Below are positions 23,042 through 31,099 of a DNA stretch of 64,000 bases, piece by piece (the first letter of the stretch is position 1; every line of letters begins with the position of its first letter). This DNA is from Oscillospiraceae bacterium (lineage in GTDB: Bacteria > Bacillota > Clostridia > Oscillospirales > Ruminococcaceae): contig JAEEIA010000063.1 of the NCBI GenBank assembly GCA_016281125.1, positions 1 to 64,000 on the forward strand. The letters run 5' to 3'. Under the pieces are notes generated by a model. It was given only the letters and a program-made list of their open reading frames with translations, did no database searches and had not been told where the DNA came from. Both the position numbers and the translations under genes were made by a program.

Positions 23042-24523
23042 ATGAAAAAACTTGCAATGATTCCGGCGGCTGCACTCGCAGTCATGACTGCGGCGATGCC
23101 GCTTTCCGTATCCGCAGAGGAAACGGTCATTTACGGTACAATGAATATTCCGTACACCGAATTCTATGCGGCTGAAATGGGCAATTCTGCCGGTGAGGTT
23201 GACGCCGTGACCTCTGCGACCAAGAACAAGGTGCTGATGAACGGCGAGGGTCAGATGTTTGAGGGCTCATACAACAACGGTGAGGACACCATTCTCGGCG
23301 TTGTGTATCCGGTTGCGGTTCCGCAGGCGGATCTGGACAAGCTCGGTGAAAACAACTACGGCTTTTCCAAGCTGGACGGTGTGCCGGAAGCATACAAGAA
23401 TGTAACCGTATCAGACGGAAAAGCGCACTTTTCCGCGGTTCAGGATGCCGCACCGGAGAAACTGGATCTCGGCGTGAAGCTGTCCACGGAAACAGCGTGG
23501 GGCGATTACTTGATCGACCTGACCGGCCAGCCGGAGGGATTTGATACAAAATACCGCGGGGCGCTGCTGAAAACCGCAGACGGAAAAGCATATGCGATGC
23601 GCCATGAGCAGAATATCTGGCGCGGCGAAATTGCATGGTCGTCCGGTATCAAAACAGAGGAGCCGCACGGCAACAAGCTCGACTACAAAATGTATGAGAG
23701 CCTGATGGGCAGCACTGTCAAAGAGATCGTTCTGATTACGAAAGCGGGCTATGTCACGGTCAATACCGATACATATATTCCCGTCAAGTTTGCGGGCACG
23801 CTGACAGTCGAAAACGGCGATGCCGGAACCGGCAGCACCGCATTCACCGCGGAGGGGATTCCGGCGGATTATCAGAAGAAATACGCTGTTGCGGACGGCT
23901 TTACCGCGGAGGACGGCAGAATCAGCTATACAGACGCCAAGCCCGGCAGCTACAAGCTGACTGTTTCCGATGAGAGCGGGAAATATGCCGACATCAGCAC
24001 GTCCTTCATGCTGGAAACGGATGCACTGCCGGTACAGTTCAAGGACGGCAAGCTCGTAAAGGCTGACGATGCGACAGATGCTGATGCTGAAAACTTCATC
24101 CGGAATCTTGCAAAGGTCGAAGTCGGCGAAACCGCATACAATGCATCCGGCAGAGGCGCTGTGAAGATTTTTGATGAAACCGGTGCAATCAATTTTGATG
24201 CGGAATCCCGGAACGGCAAGATTTTCGCGGACGGCGCAAACGGAACATACACGCTGAAAATCTCCTCGACCGGATACCGCAATGCGCTGACAGTTGAGAT
24301 TGCTCCGCAGGCTGCTGAAACGACGGTTCCGGTTCAGACGACTGCGGCATCCGCACAGACAACGGCTTCTTCGCAGACAACTGCAAAATCCACAACTGCG
24401 ACAGCTGCAAAGAACAGCACCGCCGCACCGAAAACCGGTGACGCAGGCGTCGGCGTATTTGCAGCTCTGGCATCGGCTGCTGCTGCGGCTGCCGTCCTGA
24501 CAAGCAGAAAGTGCAGCAGCTGA
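23042..24523 (+). CDS. Surface protein, Tp47 domain C-like
   Basis: A 493-residue exported protein: signal peptide 1-25, a beta-rich body resembling the 'penicillin-binding Tp47 domain C' family (YTEFYAAEMG and later KVEVGETAYNASGRG), a Thr/Ala linker, then APKTGD (Pro463) followed by a hydrophobic helix and basic end. The end resembles a sortase sorting signal (PKTG variant) or a simple membrane anchor. A segment VDAVTSATKNK resembles the flavinylation signature but lacks its Gly. It leads the iron-box-controlled reductase operon and may be a surface electron or metal carrier, which is inference. Confidence 0.72.
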   Translation: MKKLAMIPAAALAVMTAAMPLSVSAEETVIYGTMNIPYTEFYAAEMGNSAGEVDAVTSATKNKVLMNGEGQMFEGSYNNGEDTILGVVYPVAVPQADLDKLGENNYGFSKLDGVPEAYKNVTVSDGKAHFSAVQDAAPEKLDLGVKLSTETAWGDYLIDLTGQPEGFDTKYRGALLKTADGKAYAMRHEQNIWRGEIAWSSGIKTEEPHGNKLDYKMYESLMGSTVKEIVLITKAGYVTVNTDTYIPVKFAGTLTVENGDAGTGSTAFTAEGIPADYQKKYAVADGFTAEDGRISYTDAKPGSYKLTVSDESGKYADISTSFMLETDALPVQFKDGKLVKADDATDADAENFIRNLAKVEVGETAYNASGRGAVKIFDETGAINFDAESRNGKIFADGANGTYTLKISSTGYRNALTVEIAPQAAETTVPVQTTAASAQTTASSQTTAKSTTATAAKNSTAAPKTGDAGVGVFAALASAAAAAAVLTSRKCSS

Positions 24524-24524
24524 T

Positions 24525-25838
24525 ATGCTGTTTGCCATCTCTCTCCTGATTGCGGGCGCCTTTTCAGTATTCTGCGGAAAGGCGCTCCGCAAGCATCCCG
24601 CGCCGTTTTATCTGACGGCAGCAGTGCTGAGCACCGGCACTGTGATTCTTGCAAATACGCGCATTTCCATGCCTGCATTTGTGCAGCAGAATGTCATAGC
24701 ACTGTTCACAAAGGGCATTCTTGCAGCGGCCTTCTGGGCAGTTGTGATGTGGACGGGCGCATTGCCGAACGGTTCATCCCTGATGAAAAAGCTGATGCCG
24801 CAGCGCGGTCAGCTTTCGATCTTCGCGGCGATTCTGACGCTCGGTCATGCCGCCGGTCTGGGGATTTCCATGTTCCCGCGCTGGCTCAAAAAGGCTGATG
24901 CACTGAATCTGACGGTCTGTATCGTCCTGATGCTGATTATGCTGCCGCTGACGGTTATCTCCGTGCAGAAAATCCGGCGGAAGATGAAAGCGAAAACCTG
25001 GAAATCGGTGCAGCGCTGGGCGTATCTGTTCTATGCGCTGATTCCGGTTCATGTCATCGCACTGAATATTGTAAAGGCGCGCAGCGGCAGAAAGGATGTG
25101 CTGCTGAGCCTGATGCTGTATCTGGCTGTATTTCTCGGTTATGCCGTTTGCAGAGTATACAAGTGGTATCTGCTGAAAAAGAAGCCGGAACGGCTGATCG
25201 GGATGAAGTTTGCCTTATGGGCTGCTTTTCTGGCGGGGATTGCGGTGTTTACAGCCGCGGCATTCCCGCAGGAGCAGATTCAAACCGTGCAGTACGCTGA
25301 GCCAGCGGTGCAGGAGGAATCCTCACAGAATACAGTGACGGACGCTCCCGTGACAGAAGCCGTGTCGGCTTCGCTGACGGACGAAACCGATACAGCACCC
25401 ATCCGCACGGAAACAGTCACAACGGAAGTCGCGGCAACGACTGCGGCTCCCGCAGAGGAACCGGCGGATGCAGAAGAACCTGCGGACAGCACCGCAGAAA
25501 CAGAGCAGTCATCGCAGCCGGAGGCCGCAGAGGAGGTTCCGCAGGCGGCAGATCCGCAGTCAGCCCGCCGGTATCAGGACGGCACCTTCACTGCAAAGGC
25601 CTATGGCTACGACGGCGACATCACCGTACATGTGACAATTCAGAATGACACAATCACAGACATCACTGCCGAAACAGAAGAAAGCGACGATTCCTATTTT
25701 CTTGATGCGAAAAGTGCTGTGATTTCGGCAATCATCCGCAGTCAGGCGGCGGATGTGGACGCCTGTTCCGGTGCGACATACAGTTCAAACGGTATCATGG
25801 CAGCGGTTCGCACGGCATTGGAGCAAGCAGGAATATGA
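24525..25838 (+). CDS. Membrane reductase-like protein with FMN-binding domain
   Basis: A 437-residue protein. Residues 1-250 hold about eight membrane helices resembling a ferric-reductase-like or cytochrome b-type domain, with His residues in helices (LGHAAGLG, IPVHVIAL). A Glu/Thr/Ala-rich linker (about 260-350) follows, then a C-terminal FMN_bind domain (about 352-437) with the flavinylation motif DACSGATYSS (Thr418 the probable FMN attachment site). It would pass electrons from the membrane to an external flavin. Its ATG overlaps the previous stop and the next gene overlaps it as ATGA. The adjacent ApbE fits as its flavin transferase. Confidence 0.82.
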   Translation: MLFAISLLIAGAFSVFCGKALRKHPAPFYLTAAVLSTGTVILANTRISMPAFVQQNVIALFTKGILAAAFWAVVMWTGALPNGSSLMKKLMPQRGQLSIFAAILTLGHAAGLGISMFPRWLKKADALNLTVCIVLMLIMLPLTVISVQKIRRKMKAKTWKSVQRWAYLFYALIPVHVIALNIVKARSGRKDVLLSLMLYLAVFLGYAVCRVYKWYLLKKKPERLIGMKFALWAAFLAGIAVFTAAAFPQEQIQTVQYAEPAVQEESSQNTVTDAPVTEAVSASLTDETDTAPIRTETVTTEVAATTAAPAEEPADAEEPADSTAETEQSSQPEAAEEVPQAADPQSARRYQDGTFTAKAYGYDGDITVHVTIQNDTITDITAETEESDDSYFLDAKSAVISAIIRSQAADVDACSGATYSSNGIMAAVRTALEQAGI

Positions 25839-26869
25839 GGAAAGCAATTTCAGTCATCATGAGCGGTATCTGTATGATGCCGCTTTTGACTGCCTGCGGA
25901 AATCCCGCAGATACGGTCAAATCCGCAGATTTTTTCGCAATGGACACCTATATGAACCTCAAGGCATACGGCAGGGATGCGGAAGCGGCGGTCGCAGAAG
26001 CTGAAGCCCGGATATATGAACTGGAACAGACCTTCTCTGTCACAGATGAGGCGAGCGATATCTGGCAAATCAACCATGCGGCCGGAGAGGCTGTGTCTGT
26101 TTCAGCGGACACAATTTCCGTTTTGCAGACAGCACGGCAGATGCATACGGAATCCGGCGGTGCGTTCTGCATTTCGCTGTATCCGGTGCTGCGGGCGTGG
26201 GGATTTACGACCGGCGAATACCGCATCCCGACGGACAGTGAGATTGCAAATCTGCTGCAAAACTGCGATGATACAAAGATTTCCGTTCAGGGCGGGGGAG
26301 TGCGGATTCCGGAGCATTCTGCAATCGACCTCGGTGCAGTCGCAAAAGGGTATACCGGGGATGCGGTCATGGAAATCCTGCGGGAACATCATATTTCATC
26401 AGCAATGATCAATCTCGGCGGCAATGTGCAGGCGCTTGGCTGCAAGCCGGACGGCAGCGCATGGACGGTCGGCATCACCGATCCGTTTGCACCGGATTCG
26501 ATGATCGGAACAGTCCGCGTGACGGACAAAGCGGTCATCACATCCGGCAATTATGAGCGGTATTTCACCGGTGACGACGGGCAGAAATACTGGCATATTC
26601 TTGATCCGGAAACGGGATGTCCGGCGGACAACGGGCTGGTGTCCGTTACGGTAATCGGTGACAGCGGTGCGCAGTGTGATGCGCTTTCCACTGCGCTGTT
26701 TGCGGAAGGAACGGAACCGGCGGTGCAGCATTGGCGCAGAAGCGGGGATTTTGAGATGATCCTCGTCACATCGGACGGCGATTTGCTGATGAGTGAGGGC
26801 ATCGCAGCAGATTACACCGCAAAAAAGGATATGCCTTGCAGGGTGGTGCAGCGTGATGAAAAGCCGTAA
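25835..26869 (+). CDS. apbE: FAD:protein FMN transferase (ApbE lipoprotein)
   Basis: A 344-residue ApbE protein. The lipobox is LLTAC (Cys21), so it is membrane-anchored outside the cytoplasm. Family motifs are FFAMDTYMNL, AIDLGAVAKGYTGD, INLGGNVQALG, ITSGNYERYF and the Mg-site region HILDPETGCPA with DALSTALFAEG. It transfers FMN from FAD to a Thr or Ser of FMN_bind domains; the obvious acceptor is the preceding gene product. Translation is coupled by ATGA overlap. Confidence 0.95.
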   Translation: MRKAISVIMSGICMMPLLTACGNPADTVKSADFFAMDTYMNLKAYGRDAEAAVAEAEARIYELEQTFSVTDEASDIWQINHAAGEAVSVSADTISVLQTARQMHTESGGAFCISLYPVLRAWGFTTGEYRIPTDSEIANLLQNCDDTKISVQGGGVRIPEHSAIDLGAVAKGYTGDAVMEILREHHISSAMINLGGNVQALGCKPDGSAWTVGITDPFAPDSMIGTVRVTDKAVITSGNYERYFTGDDGQKYWHILDPETGCPADNGLVSVTVIGDSGAQCDALSTALFAEGTEPAVQHWRRSGDFEMILVTSDGDLLMSEGIAADYTAKKDMPCRVVQRDEKP

Positions 26870-27203
26870 AATTCTGATTGCAGTCCTCTTGATTTTTCTT
26901 GTATCTGCTTGCCTATCTGTGTTCATTTTGCGGCATTCCGATCAACAGACCGTTGAGATTGTGCAGAACGGAACGGTGCTGTATACCTTTGATCTGAACG
27001 ATACGCAGGATCAGATCATCCGCATTTCTGCGCCGGACGGCGGTTATAATCTTGTGCAGATTCAGAACGGCACGGTTTGTATTGCAGAGGCAGACTGCCC
27101 CGATCAGACCTGCGTGAAAATGGGAACGCTGCAATCCGATTATCTGCCGATTGTATGCCTGCCGCATAAGCTGATTGTGCGGTTTGCGGAGGATGCATCA
27201 TGA
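26856..27203 (+). CDS. NusG domain II-like membrane-anchored protein (EetA-like)
   Basis: A 115-residue protein with an N-terminal membrane anchor (about 5-25) and an extracytoplasmic NusG_II domain (PF07009), with a paired-cysteine segment EADCPDQTCVKMG and a later VCLPHKL. The ATG at 26856 overlaps the apbE stop by 14 nt. Proteins of this type accompany Gx-transporter proteins in flavin-based electron-transfer loci of Firmicutes, where they have been called EetA. The molecular function is unknown. Confidence 0.82.
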   Translation: MKSRKILIAVLLIFLVSACLSVFILRHSDQQTVEIVQNGTVLYTFDLNDTQDQIIRISAPDGGYNLVQIQNGTVCIAEADCPDQTCVKMGTLQSDYLPIVCLPHKLIVRFAEDAS

Positions 27204-27688
27204 ACATTCGGCGGCTGACGGAGCTTGCGCTGCTCTCATCGGTTGCGCTTATCATTTTTGTAATCGAGCTGCGGATTCCGAATCCGTTTCCGATTCCCGG
27301 CGTCAAGCTGGGGCTTGCCAATATCGTGACGGTCTATGCGGTGTTCCGGTATCGCCCGTCCGAAACGGCAATGATCGTCACTGTCCGGCTGCTGCTCGGT
27401 GCAATGTTCAGCGGCAATCCGTCCGCATTGCTGTATTCGGCGGCCGGTGCGATTGCCTGTCTGTGCGGAATGCTGCTGCTGCGCCGTTCTCTGCCGGAAA
27501 AGCAGATCTGGCTGTGCAGTGTGATCGGCGCAATGTTTCACAATATCGGGCAGATTACGGCAGCGGTCATTCTCATGCAGAGCTGCGGGGTGATTGCGTA
27601 TCTCCCGATTCTGCTCGTGACCGGCTCGCTTGCCGGTGCATTCACCGGGCTGTGTACACAGCTTTTGCTATACAGAATCAAACGATAA
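27200..27688 (+). CDS. Gx transporter family membrane protein (EetB-like)
   Basis: A 162-residue membrane protein of the Gx transporter/heptaprenyl diphosphate synthase component I family (PF07456), with the core PGVKLGLANIVTVYAVF and about five helices; an S-component-like fold is typical. ATGA overlap with the preceding gene. Pairs of this protein with NusG-II proteins occur in extracellular electron-transfer loci (EetB). It may move a flavin, quinone precursor or metal; which is not known. Confidence 0.82.
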   Translation: MNIRRLTELALLSSVALIIFVIELRIPNPFPIPGVKLGLANIVTVYAVFRYRPSETAMIVTVRLLLGAMFSGNPSALLYSAAGAIACLCGMLLLRRSLPEKQIWLCSVIGAMFHNIGQITAAVILMQSCGVIAYLPILLVTGSLAGAFTGLCTQLLLYRIKR

Positions 27689-27700
27689 GAGGGGGCTTTT

Positions 27701-28051
27701 ATGACGGAAACCGTGACACAGGCTGAACGTGAAATTGCAGAGGAAACGCTGGCATTTTGCATGGAGCATATGCAGGAGCATTTTACGATTCAGTTTCTGG
27801 CAGTGCGTGCCGGTATCTCACCGACGAAGCTGAAAACCAGCTTCCGGCGTGTATACGGCGCACCGCTGTTTGCATACATCCGTGCGGAGAAGATGCACGC
27901 TGCTGCCCGGAAGTTAGCCGCATCCGACAGCCGCGTGCTGGATATCGCAGAAGCCTGCGGATATGACAATGCGAGCAAGTTTTCCGCTGCTTTTCGGGAT
28001 GTGATGGGATATTCACCGAAGGAATACCGTCAAAATGTCCGTTCGGAGTAG
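27701..28051 (+). CDS. AraC-type helix-turn-helix regulator (DNA-binding domain only)
   Basis: A 116-residue protein consisting almost only of an AraC HTH domain: FTIQFLAVRAGISPTKLKTSFRRVYG and the second helix pair VLDIAEACGYDNASKFSAAF with the terminal GYSPKEYR. No ligand-binding domain. It follows the EetB-like gene by 12 bp, so it is likely in the same operon and could regulate it, as AraC-type activators of siderophore or iron genes do. Confidence 0.85.
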   Translation: MTETVTQAEREIAEETLAFCMEHMQEHFTIQFLAVRAGISPTKLKTSFRRVYGAPLFAYIRAEKMHAAARKLAASDSRVLDIAEACGYDNASKFSAAFRDVMGYSPKEYRQNVRSE

Positions 28052-28059
28052 AAAAAGCA

Positions 28060-28077
28060 GATTGCTTATGCTATAAT
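28060..28077 (+). promoter_or_regulatory. Degenerate iron-box 13 with -10 element
   Basis: GATTGCTTATGCTATA (28060-28075) differs from box 2 at two positions and overlaps TATAAT (28072-28077) in exactly the same register. No good -35 was found. Candidate promoter for the DUF6110/P-type ATPase pair. Confidence 0.45.
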
Positions 28078-28123
28078 AGAAAAAAAGGAGCATTGCTCCG
28101 GAATTTCAAAAGAGGTGATCTGT

Positions 28124-28441
28124 ATGAGCCGTTTACCCTGGGGAAAGCTGGGGCTTTTTGCGGGCGGTGTGCTGTTCGGTACTGCGGGCATCAAAATTCT
28201 GAGCAGTCAGGATGCGAAAAAGTGCTATACGAACGCGACCGCAGCTGTCCTTCGCGCAAAGGACAGCGTTATGGAAACCGTTACAACCGTGCGTGAAAAC
28301 TGCGATGATATTCTCAGTGATGCAAAGGAAATCAACGCAGAGCGTGTCGCGGCAGATGCGGAGGCTGTCATTGCGGATGCAGCAGAAGCTGTCATTGAAG
28401 ACGCCGCAGAAGCTGCTGACGAAATCAAACCGACCGAATAA
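28124..28441 (+). CDS. DUF6110 family membrane protein
   Basis: A 105-residue protein with one N-terminal membrane helix (KLGLFAGGVLFGTAGIKIL), a conserved SSQDAKKCYTNATAAVLRAKD segment and an acidic Ala/Glu helical tail. It fits DUF6110, small proteins usually encoded just before HMA-type metal ATPases, as here. AAGAGGTGAT precedes the ATG at 28124. It is probably an accessory subunit of the ATPase. Confidence 0.75.
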   Translation: MSRLPWGKLGLFAGGVLFGTAGIKILSSQDAKKCYTNATAAVLRAKDSVMETVTTVRENCDDILSDAKEINAERVAADAEAVIADAAEAVIEDAAEAADEIKPTE

Positions 28442-28451
28442 TCTTCATAAG

Positions 28452-28478
28452 CAGACCGCTTCGGCGGTCTGTTTTGTT
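28452..28478 (+). terminator. Terminator/attenuator before the P-type ATPase
   Basis: Perfect 8-bp GC-rich stem CAGACCGC (28452-28459), TTCG tetraloop, GCGGTCTG (28464-28471), then TTTTGTT. It lies between the DUF6110 stop and the ATPase Shine-Dalgarno, so transcripts would be partly stopped before the ATPase. Confidence 0.78.
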
Positions 28479-28491
28479 AAGGAGCAAGCAT

Positions 28492-30579
28492 ATGAAATGC
28501 AAGATTTTACATGAATCAAAAGGGCGTATCCGCGTGCATTTCTGTCAGAAGCACATGACGCTGCACCAGGCGGATACAGCAGAGTATGCGCTGTCTGCGG
28601 TCAGCGGCATTATAAAAGTGCAGGTGTTCGACCGCACCTGCGATGTGGTTCTGACTTATCGCTGTGAACGCAAGGCTGTTTTGTCCGCACTTGCCCGTTT
28701 CTGTTACAGTCCGGAGGCCGAGGCCCTTGTGCCGGAGCAGACCGGCAGAGCGCTGAACCGTGAATATGAGGAAAAGCTCGAAGCGGCTATCATGCGGCGC
28801 GTGCTGCATAAATTTCTGCTGCCGTTGCCGTTCCGCCGCCTGATCTCATGGATTAAGGCGCTGAAATACCTGCGCAGAGGACTGCAATGCCTGATGCGCG
28901 GCAAGCTCGAAGTGGAGGTGCTGGATGCGGTTGCGATCACGGTGTCGATGCTGCGCGGCGATTTCAACACAGCCGGAAGCGTGATGTTTCTGCTGAAAAT
29001 CGGAGATATTCTCGATGAATGGACGCATAAGAAATCGGTCGATGATCTGGCCAGAACGATGTCGCTCGGCGTGGAACAGGTCTGGATGCAGAGCGCAGAC
29101 GGTCAGGAGCTGCTTGTTCCGGTATCACAGATTCAGAAAGGTGACTGTGTGATCGTCCGTACCGGTTCCATGATCCCGCTGGATGGCAAGGTGATCTCCG
29201 GTGACGCGATGGTCAATCAGGCGTCGATGACAGGCGAATCCGTGCCTGTTCACAAATCCGAGGGCGCGTATGTATACGCCGGAACGGTCGTTGAGGACGG
29301 CGAATGCACCGTGCAGGTCGAGAACACCGCAGGCAGCGGACGGTATGACCGCATCGTGAAAATGATCGAAGAATCGGAGCAGATGAAATCCTCGGCAGAG
29401 AGCAAGGCTGCACATCTGGCGGACAAGCTGGTTCCGTGGTGCCTGGGCGGCACATTGCTGACCTGGCTGCTGACGCGCAATGCAACAAAGGCTGTTTCCA
29501 TTCTGATGGTTGATTTTTCCTGCGCGTTGAAGCTCGCAATGCCGATTTCGGTGCTGTCGGCGATGCGGCAGTGCGCCGAAGCGGGCATCACGGTCAAGGG
29601 CGGCAAATTTCTCGAAGCGGTCGCAGAAGCGGACACCATCGTGTTTGATAAAACAGGTACGCTGACGCATTCGCAGCCGCGTGTCGCGCAGATCATTCCG
29701 TTCGGCGGGCGTGACGAAGCGGAAATGCTGCGGCTTGCGGCCTGCCTGGAGGAGCATTATCCGCATTCTATCGCAAACGCGGTCGTTTGGGAGGCGGAGC
29801 GCCGCGGTCTGCTGCATGAGGAGCGGCATTCCAAGGTCGAATATGTTGTTGCGCACGGCATTTCCAGCATGATTGACGGCGTGCGTGTGGTGATCGGCAG
29901 CTATCATTTCGTGGTGGAGGACGAAGCCTGCAAAATCCCGGACGAGCGCATTTTCCGGCATCTGCCGAAAGAATATTCACATCTCTATCTGGGAATCGGC
30001 GGCGAAATCGCAGCGGTAATCTGCATCGAGGATCCGCTGCGCGATGAGGCGGAAGCTGTCATTCAGACGCTGCATGCGCTCGGGCTGTCCGGTATTGTGA
30101 TGATGACCGGTGACAATGAACGGACCGCAAAATCCGTTGCAGAAAAGGTTGGTGTTGATACTTACTATTCGGAGGTTCTGCCGGAGGATAAGGCGGCATT
30201 CATCCGCGCAGAGCATGAAGCGGGCAGGCGCGTCATCATGATCGGGGACGGCGTGAACGATTCTCCTGCGCTCAGCGAATCCGATGCGGGCATTGCAATC
30301 AGCACAGGCGCGGCAATCGCAAGAGAAATCGCGGATATTACGATTTCTGCCAATGATCTCTATGCGCTGATTGATCTGAAACGGATCAGTGATGCGCTGA
30401 TGCAGCGGATTCATTGGAATTACCGCGCGATCATCGGCTTTAACCTGGGGCTGATTCTGCTCGGTGCTGCCGGAATTCTTCCGCCTGCAACCTCTGCGCT
30501 GCTGCACAATGCTTCCACACTGGCAATCGGGCTGAAAAGCATGACAAATCTGCCGGTTCCGGAATTGTCCCGCAGTTGA
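28492..30579 (+). CDS. Heavy-metal P-type ATPase
   Basis: A 695-residue P1B-type ATPase. The N-terminus has an HMA-like segment without CxxC (KILHESKGRIRVHF). The actuator motif is SMTGES; the phosphorylation site is DKTGTLT (Asp386); hinge is MIGDGVNDSPAL. The membrane metal site reads DFSCALKLAMP (Cys344), not the usual CPC or SPC. AAGGAG precedes the ATG at 28492. It should export a divalent transition metal; neighbouring DtxR-like regulator and iron-boxes suggest Fe(II) or Mn(II), by inference. Confidence 0.9.
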   Translation: MKCKILHESKGRIRVHFCQKHMTLHQADTAEYALSAVSGIIKVQVFDRTCDVVLTYRCERKAVLSALARFCYSPEAEALVPEQTGRALNREYEEKLEAAIMRRVLHKFLLPLPFRRLISWIKALKYLRRGLQCLMRGKLEVEVLDAVAITVSMLRGDFNTAGSVMFLLKIGDILDEWTHKKSVDDLARTMSLGVEQVWMQSADGQELLVPVSQIQKGDCVIVRTGSMIPLDGKVISGDAMVNQASMTGESVPVHKSEGAYVYAGTVVEDGECTVQVENTAGSGRYDRIVKMIEESEQMKSSAESKAAHLADKLVPWCLGGTLLTWLLTRNATKAVSILMVDFSCALKLAMPISVLSAMRQCAEAGITVKGGKFLEAVAEADTIVFDKTGTLTHSQPRVAQIIPFGGRDEAEMLRLAACLEEHYPHSIANAVVWEAERRGLLHEERHSKVEYVVAHGISSMIDGVRVVIGSYHFVVEDEACKIPDERIFRHLPKEYSHLYLGIGGEIAAVICIEDPLRDEAEAVIQTLHALGLSGIVMMTGDNERTAKSVAEKVGVDTYYSEVLPEDKAAFIRAEHEAGRRVIMIGDGVNDSPALSESDAGIAISTGAAIAREIADITISANDLYALIDLKRISDALMQRIHWNYRAIIGFNLGLILLGAAGILPPATSALLHNASTLAIGLKSMTNLPVPELSRS

Positions 30580-30605
30580 CATAAATAGGTAAAATGTGCT
30601 ATAAT
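30576..30605 (+). promoter_or_regulatory. Promoter of the second DtxR-like gene
   Basis: TTGACA (30576-30581), 18-nt spacer, TATAAT (30600-30605), immediately after the ATPase stop. No clear iron-box is present, so this regulator appears to be made independently. Confidence 0.7.
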
Positions 30606-30639
30606 ATCATATATCCGCACAATGAAAGGAGCATGATTT

Positions 30640-31029
30640 ATGGCACTGCATGAGTCCGGGGAAGACTATCTGGAAACAATCTATTTACTGTCGAAGAAAA
30701 GCCCCTATGTACGGAGTATTGATGTCGCAAATGAACTGGGTTACAGCAAGCCGAGTATTTCCCGTGCGATGAAGATTCTGCGTGAGGAAGGCATGATCAC
30801 CGTATCCGATGACGGCGCTTTGAAGCTGACGAAGGCAGGGGCGAAGCGCGCTGCTGCTGTCTATGAGCGGCACACGCTGATTACGCAGTTCTTTGCAGAG
30901 TTTCTCGGGGTCAATCCGGTGACAGCCGAAAAGGACGCCTGCAAGGTTGAGCATATTATCAGCGAGGAAACCTATCTGCGGTTAAAGGGATATATGGCCG
31001 AGCACGGAGCGGAACCTCCGGAGGATTAA
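30640..31029 (+). CDS. DtxR/MntR-family metal-dependent regulator
   Basis: A 129-residue DtxR/MntR-family protein: HESGEDYLETIYLLSKK at the N-terminus, HTH RSIDVANELGYSKPSISRAMKIL, and the dimerisation/metal region ERHTLITQFFAEFLGV with DACKVEHIISEETYLRL. Glu and His ligands of the MntR type are visible (ExxH in VYERH, CKVEHIIS). No SH3 domain. It is a strong candidate for the repressor of the GTTAG-N6-CTAAC boxes or of metal efflux. AAAGGAG precedes the ATG. Confidence 0.9.
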   Translation: MALHESGEDYLETIYLLSKKSPYVRSIDVANELGYSKPSISRAMKILREEGMITVSDDGALKLTKAGAKRAAAVYERHTLITQFFAEFLGVNPVTAEKDACKVEHIISEETYLRLKGYMAEHGAEPPED

Positions 31030-31045
31030 CAGAATACCGGTGAAG

Positions 31046-31084
31046 AAAAAGCAGACTGTGTATTTTTACGCAGTCTGCTTTTTA
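31046..31084. terminator. Bidirectional terminator
   Basis: Stem GCAGACTG (31051-31058) with 31071-31078, flanked by A-run and T-run, between convergent DtxR-like and ABC permease genes. Confidence 0.82.
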
Positions 31085-31099
31085 TCATTTACGGACAGA

